This document shows, in pieces, positions 5,044-7,754 of a stretch of 7,754 bases of DNA. Below the pieces are notes generated by a model that searched no databases, was not told the origin of the DNA, and saw only the letters and a program-made list of their open reading frames with translations. A program made the position numbers and the translations under genes. Position 1 is the first letter of the stretch; each line of letters opens with the position of its first letter. The stretch is taken from NCBI GenBank assembly GCA_030621075.1, contig JAUXII010000028.1, positions 1 to 7,754 on the forward strand. The letters run 5' to 3'. The stretch comes from Lentimicrobiaceae bacterium. GTDB lineage: Bacteria > Bacteroidota > Bacteroidia > Bacteroidales > JAGONC01.

Positions 5044-7017
5044 ATGAAAAACCCATTATACATTCCTTTGAAGCAAGTATTATTATTCATTATCATTGCT
5101 TTTAGCCATCATCTCTTTGCCAGTGAGGCGTATAGACTATCCTCGCCGGATGGCAGAACGGTTATTAAAATAGTAATAAAAGAAGATATTCAATTCTCAG
5201 TTATCAGAAATGGTGAGGAAATTATTTCTCCTTCAGTCATTTCCATGACGCTTAATGATATCGGTGTGCTTGGAGATTATGCTGAAGTTGAAAAGGCCAT
5301 TCGTAAAACCATTCAACAGGAACATTTTCCGGTGGTGAGGCAAAAGAGCAACCTGATTTTTGAACATTGTAACGAACTTTTGATTCATTTTTTGGGCAAC
5401 TTTTCGCTTACTTTCAGAGCTTATAATGAAGGTGTTGCTTATCGGTTCACTACAAAATTTGATGAGAACATAAAAGTTGGGTTAGAAATGTTTACCATTA
5501 ACCTTCCTCGTAATTATTTCATTTATTTTCCCGAAGAGGAAAGCTTTTTTTCTCATAATGAAAGAGAATACAAGTATCAGCTCGTTGGTGACATTCCCGC
5601 CGGGAATTTTTGCAGCCTGCCTGCCCTGATTGAAGCTTCTAATGGAACTAAAATCCTTATCACTGAATCTGATCTGAAGGAGTATCCCGGAATGTGGTTG
5701 ATGGCTAATGGTGGCAATTCACTTTCAGCAATTTTTCCGGGTTACCCTCTAAAGACAAAACAAACCGGCGACAGGGATGTAGAAGTCACTGAATATGCTG
5801 ATTATCTTACCAAAACAGGTGGAAGCAGAACATTTCCCTGGCGAATTATGGCCATAGCCGATAGTGATGGAGAGCTGATTACCAACCAGCTAACATGGAT
5901 GCTGGCAAGCCCTTTGCAAATAAACGACCCATCATGGATCAGGCCGGGAAAGGTTGCTTGGGACTGGTGGAACAGCAATAATGTTTATGATGTGGATTTT
6001 CGGGCCGGGATCAATACAGAAACCTATAAGTATTATATTGATTTTGCCTCGAAATATGGTATTGAGTATATTATTTTGGATGAAGGGTGGTATGAGCTGG
6101 GTGATCTGCTTGATGTTAATCCGGATATCGATATTGAGGGGTTAATTTCTTATGGAAAAGAGAAAAATGTTGGAATCATCCTTTGGGTTATATGGAAAAC
6201 CCTTGATGATCAGCTTGTGGAGGCCATGGACCTGTTTGAAAAATGGGGTGTCAGTGGCCTGAAGGTAGACTTTATGCAACGCGATGATCAGGAGATGGTC
6301 GAATATTATTATAAAATTGCCCACGAAGCAGCGAAACGTAAATTGGTGATCGATTTTCATGGCGCCTATAAACCATCGGGCCTGAGACGAGCATATCCCA
6401 ACGTGCTTACCAGGGAAGGGCTGAGGGGGCTTGAATGGAACAAATGGAGCAATGTTATCACGCCTGAGCATGATGTCACCCTTCCCTTTATTAGGATGGT
6501 GGCTGGCCCAATGGATTATACACCGGGGGCGATGGTAAATGCGCAAGAAAATAATTTCCAGGCAATTTTTTCACGTCCGATGAGTCAGGGAACTCGTTGT
6601 CACCAGCTCGCCATGTATGTTGTTTATGAAAGTCCTTTGCAAATGCTTGCCGACAATCCTTCTAATTACCTGAGCGAACCAGTGTGTATGGAATTTCTTT
6701 CAGCTGTTCCGGTTGAGTGGGATGATACCCGGGTTCTCAAAGCCAGAGTGGCCGATTATATCATTGTGGCACGAAGAGATGGAAAAGAATGGTATATCGG
6801 AGGCATGACCGATTGGTCTCCTCGTGATTTTAAAATTGATTTATCTTTCCTTCCTGAAGGAGATTATACTGTGGAGATCTGGCAGGACGGTGTTAATGCA
6901 GACCGGTTTGCTGAAGATTTCAAAAAAACAGTTAAGAAAGTAACCAATACCGATCGTCTCAAAATTAAGATGGTGCCGGGCGGTGGTTATGCCGCCAGGA
7001 TCTACCCTGCCGAGTAA
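5044..7017 (+). CDS. Secreted GH97 alpha-glycosidase, retaining (alpha-galactosidase-like) type
   Basis: A 657-aa glycoside hydrolase of family 97 that cleaves alpha-linked sugars outside the cytoplasm. The N-terminus has a Sec signal peptide (hydrophobic 12-20, probable cleavage near Ala26). The GH97 N-terminal beta-sandwich covers about 28-290 (SPDGRTVIKIVI, FRAYNEGVAYRF), the (beta/alpha)8 barrel about 295-555 (WDWWNSNN, YIILDEGWY 342-350), and a C-terminal beta-domain about 560-655. GLKVDFMQRDDQ carries Asp409, the equivalent of the nucleophile of retaining GH97 enzymes such as BtGal97a; Glu464 in RGLEWNKW lies 55 residues on, the nucleophile-to-acid/base spacing I recall for that enzyme. 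SusB-type inverting alpha-glucosidases lack this Asp, so alpha-galactosidase or related retaining activity is more likely; exact substrate unknown. The start has an A-rich leader and no Shine-Dalgarno. No SusC/SusD pair or other glycosidase is in the window, so it appears as a solitary gene. It is divergent from meaB with a 120-bp gap. Confidence 0.93.
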   Translation: MKNPLYIPLKQVLLFIIIAFSHHLFASEAYRLSSPDGRTVIKIVIKEDIQFSVIRNGEEIISPSVISMTLNDIGVLGDYAEVEKAIRKTIQQEHFPVVRQKSNLIFEHCNELLIHFLGNFSLTFRAYNEGVAYRFTTKFDENIKVGLEMFTINLPRNYFIYFPEEESFFSHNEREYKYQLVGDIPAGNFCSLPALIEASNGTKILITESDLKEYPGMWLMANGGNSLSAIFPGYPLKTKQTGDRDVEVTEYADYLTKTGGSRTFPWRIMAIADSDGELITNQLTWMLASPLQINDPSWIRPGKVAWDWWNSNNVYDVDFRAGINTETYKYYIDFASKYGIEYIILDEGWYELGDLLDVNPDIDIEGLISYGKEKNVGIILWVIWKTLDDQLVEAMDLFEKWGVSGLKVDFMQRDDQEMVEYYYKIAHEAAKRKLVIDFHGAYKPSGLRRAYPNVLTREGLRGLEWNKWSNVITPEHDVTLPFIRMVAGPMDYTPGAMVNAQENNFQAIFSRPMSQGTRCHQLAMYVVYESPLQMLADNPSNYLSEPVCMEFLSAVPVEWDDTRVLKARVADYIIVARRDGKEWYIGGMTDWSPRDFKIDLSFLPEGDYTVEIWQDGVNADRFAEDFKKTVKKVTNTDRLKIKMVPGGGYAARIYPAE

Positions 7018-7175
7018 CATCAAATAATATTTTTACTTTCCACACGGCTCGGTATTGTCCATAAGGAAATTTAACAGCAAGGTGAATAGGTGCCTGGTGG
7101 TGTTTCGTCCTTCATAAATCCCATGGGACCTGTTTCCTGTTTTAAACAATTGGATACCCCAAATATATGCAAGAC

Positions 7176-7263
7176 TTTCTAATTTATTATTTGTTATTGG
7201 TTACTTCTCATTAATATTTCTAATTTATCATTTCTCATTAGAATTCCTGATTTATCATTTCGG
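7176..7263. repeat. AT-rich imperfect direct repeats upstream of four-helix-bundle gene
   Basis: Two adjoining 27-nt units, 7205-7231 and 7232-7258, match at 23 of 27 positions; both begin TTCTCATTA and end ATTTATCAT. A further partial copy lies at 7176-7200, matching 7217-7241 at 21 of 25 positions (core TTTCTAATTTAT). The elements TTCTCAT (7205-7211) and TTCTAATTTA (7218-7227) recur in reverse complement at 7737-7753 after the gene. Such TAATTT/TCATTT repeats around free-standing four-helix-bundle genes are something I recall from other Bacteroidota, not something I can verify here. Confidence 0.65.
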
Positions 7264-7271
7264 ATAAATCA
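7248..7271. repeat. 9-bp perfect inverted repeat (hairpin)
   Basis: TGATTTATC (7248-7256) and GATAAATCA (7263-7271) are perfect reverse complements around the 6-nt spacer ATTTCG. It overlaps the last copy of the direct repeats and lies 84 bp before the ATG at 7356. It has no T-run on its 3' side, so it is not a typical terminator; an operator, an element end or chance in AT-rich DNA remain possible. Confidence 0.55.
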
Positions 7272-7286
7272 ATGACACTTGACAAA

Positions 7287-7305
7287 AACAAATTAAATCT
7301 TTTAA
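7287..7305 (+). repeat. Left copy of 19-nt direct repeat flanking four-helix-bundle gene
   Basis: The sequence here begins AACAAATTAAA and continues TCTTTTAA. It matches 7722-7740 at 17 of 19 positions in the same orientation. The copies are 435 bp apart and bracket the gene, the right one covering its last codons and stop. AT-rich composition makes coincidence possible. Confidence 0.35.
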
Positions 7306-7355
7306 CAAGGGTCACAAAATTTGTTTTTTTGGATTAATCATAAATAGATACAAAT

Positions 7356-7739
7356 ATGAATAAACCAAAGAATTTTGATTTAGAGGATCGTCTTATTGAT
7401 TTTTCAATCAGGGTTAGTGGTATTATTGACAAATTGCCACAAGATAGATTTGTTAATCATTTATCATCTCAATTACTTCGATCTTCAACTTCTGTCGCAT
7501 TGAATTATGGTGAAGCACAAGGAGCAGAATCGTTAAAGGATTTTATTCATAAAATGAGAGTTGTACTTAAAGAGCTAAAGGAGAGTAAAGTATGTTTGAA
7601 ACTAATATTAAAGAAATCAATATATGATTCCTCATCAGAATTGGAAAATACCATTAATGAAAGCAAGGAACTTATTGCAATATTCATTAAAAGTGTAGAG
7701 ACTGCTGAGAGGAATAAAAATAACAAATTAAAACTTTAA
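7356..7739 (+). CDS. Four-helix-bundle protein, 23S rRNA intervening-sequence-protein family
   Basis: This 127-aa protein matches the four-helix-bundle family first found in 23S rRNA intervening sequences (S23, PF05635 type) and related to the bAvd accessory proteins of diversity-generating retroelements. Four amphipathic helices can be read at about 7-26, 30-54, 57-87 and 93-118. Family landmarks are HLSSQLLRSSTSVALNYGEA (35-54), DFIHKMRVVLKELKES (62-77) and the closing ELIAIFIKSVETAE (105-118). Length is normal and the frame intact. The molecular role of free-standing members is unknown; basic surfaces suggest nucleic-acid or protein binding. Here it is not inside rRNA, and no reverse transcriptase or variable repeat is present. 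It is surrounded by AT-rich repeats: direct repeats upstream and an inverted match downstream whose first three bases are the stop codon. This suggests the gene and its arms form a small unit, possibly mobile; that is inference. The ATG at 7356 has an A-rich leader and no Shine-Dalgarno. Confidence 0.88.
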   Translation: MNKPKNFDLEDRLIDFSIRVSGIIDKLPQDRFVNHLSSQLLRSSTSVALNYGEAQGAESLKDFIHKMRVVLKELKESKVCLKLILKKSIYDSSSELENTINESKELIAIFIKSVETAERNKNNKLKL

Positions 7740-7740
7740 A
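7722..7740 (+). repeat. Right copy of 19-nt direct repeat
   Basis: This copy starts AACAAATTAAA and ends with CTTTAAA; it agrees with 7287-7305 at 17 of 19 positions. It encodes the last residues (NKLKL) and stop of the four-helix-bundle protein, so one copy is coding and the other is in the leader. Confidence 0.35.
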
Positions 7741-7754
7741 TTAGAAATGAGAAA
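7737..7754 (-). repeat. Right inverted repeat arm after four-helix-bundle gene (cut by window end)
   Basis: TAAATTAGAA (7737-7746) followed by ATGAGAA (7747-7753) is the reverse complement of TTCTCAT plus TTCTAATTTA, found in the same order upstream at 7205-7227 with six extra bases between them. All 17 shared bases match. The gene's stop codon TAA (7737-7739) is part of the arm. The arm probably continues past the window end. Confidence 0.55.

Larger units (their letters stand above)
7018..7355. other. 338-bp non-coding gap between GH97 and four-helix-bundle gene
   Basis: No credible gene was seen on either strand. The first half (7018-7170) has mixed composition and a perfect 10-bp palindrome TCCCATGGGA at 7119-7128. 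I found no convincing intrinsic terminator after the GH97 stop. From about 7176 the DNA becomes very AT-rich and holds imperfect direct repeats (7176-7263), a hairpin (7248-7271) and a copy of a 19-nt sequence found again at the end of the next gene (7287-7305). No clear TAnnTTTG promoter precedes the ATG at 7356. Confidence 0.7.

Noticed and set aside
6142..6546. 134-codon open frame on the minus strand inside the GH97 gene
   Set aside because: It is antisense to conserved catalytic-domain sequence and its translation resembles no family; a shadow frame.
7119..7128. Perfect palindrome TCCCATGGGA as a regulator site
   Set aside because: A single 10-bp palindrome more than 200 bp from the next start, without a second copy or nearby promoter, is too weak to call.
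7176..7263. CRISPR array, suggested by regular 27-nt repeats
   Set aside because: The units are adjoining and AT-rich with no unique spacers, too few, and without cas genes.
7356..7739. Diversity-generating retroelement accessory gene (bAvd)
   Set aside because: The fold family is related, but no reverse transcriptase, template repeat or variable repeat is in the window; the generic four-helix-bundle call is safer.

Overview
The window looks like a chromosomal segment of a Bacteroidota (probably Bacteroidales-like) bacterium. The evidence is the AT-rich DNA, several good matches to the Bacteroidota -7 promoter box TAnnTTTG in front of genes, mostly A-rich rather than Shine-Dalgarno leaders, and the gene content: a Bacteroides-type glutamine synthetase, a MeaB that begins like its Bacteroidota relatives, a GH97 glycosidase and a free-standing four-helix-bundle (23S rRNA intervening-sequence-protein family) gene. 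This is inference from sequence features; no ribosomal or marker gene is present.

Layout. 1-543 (-): a lipoprotein gene cut by the left edge. 599-1066 (-): a small secreted three-cysteine protein with an unusually strong Shine-Dalgarno; a terminator-like hairpin (557-587) lies between the two. 1268-2770 (-): a 500-aa glutamine synthetase. 2934-3833 (+): a cyclic-nucleotide-binding domain fused to a Schlafen/AlbA_2 domain, divergent from the synthetase across a 163-bp promoter region. 3814-4923 (-): MeaB GTPase, overlapping the previous gene tail to tail by 20 bp. 5044-7017 (+): secreted GH97 glycosidase, divergent from meaB. 7018-7355: a 338-bp non-coding stretch with AT-rich repeats and a hairpin. 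7356-7739 (+): four-helix-bundle protein, bracketed by repeat arms, the right one cut by the window end.

How the genes relate. This is mostly a row of separate housekeeping and accessory genes rather than one operon. Glutamine synthetase serves nitrogen assimilation, MeaB protects the B12-dependent methylmalonyl-CoA mutase (not in this window), and the GH97 enzyme acts on alpha-glycosides outside the cytoplasm. The only same-strand neighbours that could form a functional pair are the secreted cysteine protein and the lipoprotein at the left end.

The items most worth a second look are the cNMP-sensor/AlbA_2 fusion, which keeps both a PKA-like phosphate-binding cassette and a possible Schlafen-type acidic triad; the four-helix-bundle gene, whose stop codon lies inside a repeat arm that matches the upstream repeats in inverted orientation; and the left-end pair, whose lipoprotein has a thioredoxin-like segment without the redox cysteines. 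No tRNA, rRNA, CRISPR array, transposase or reverse transcriptase was seen.
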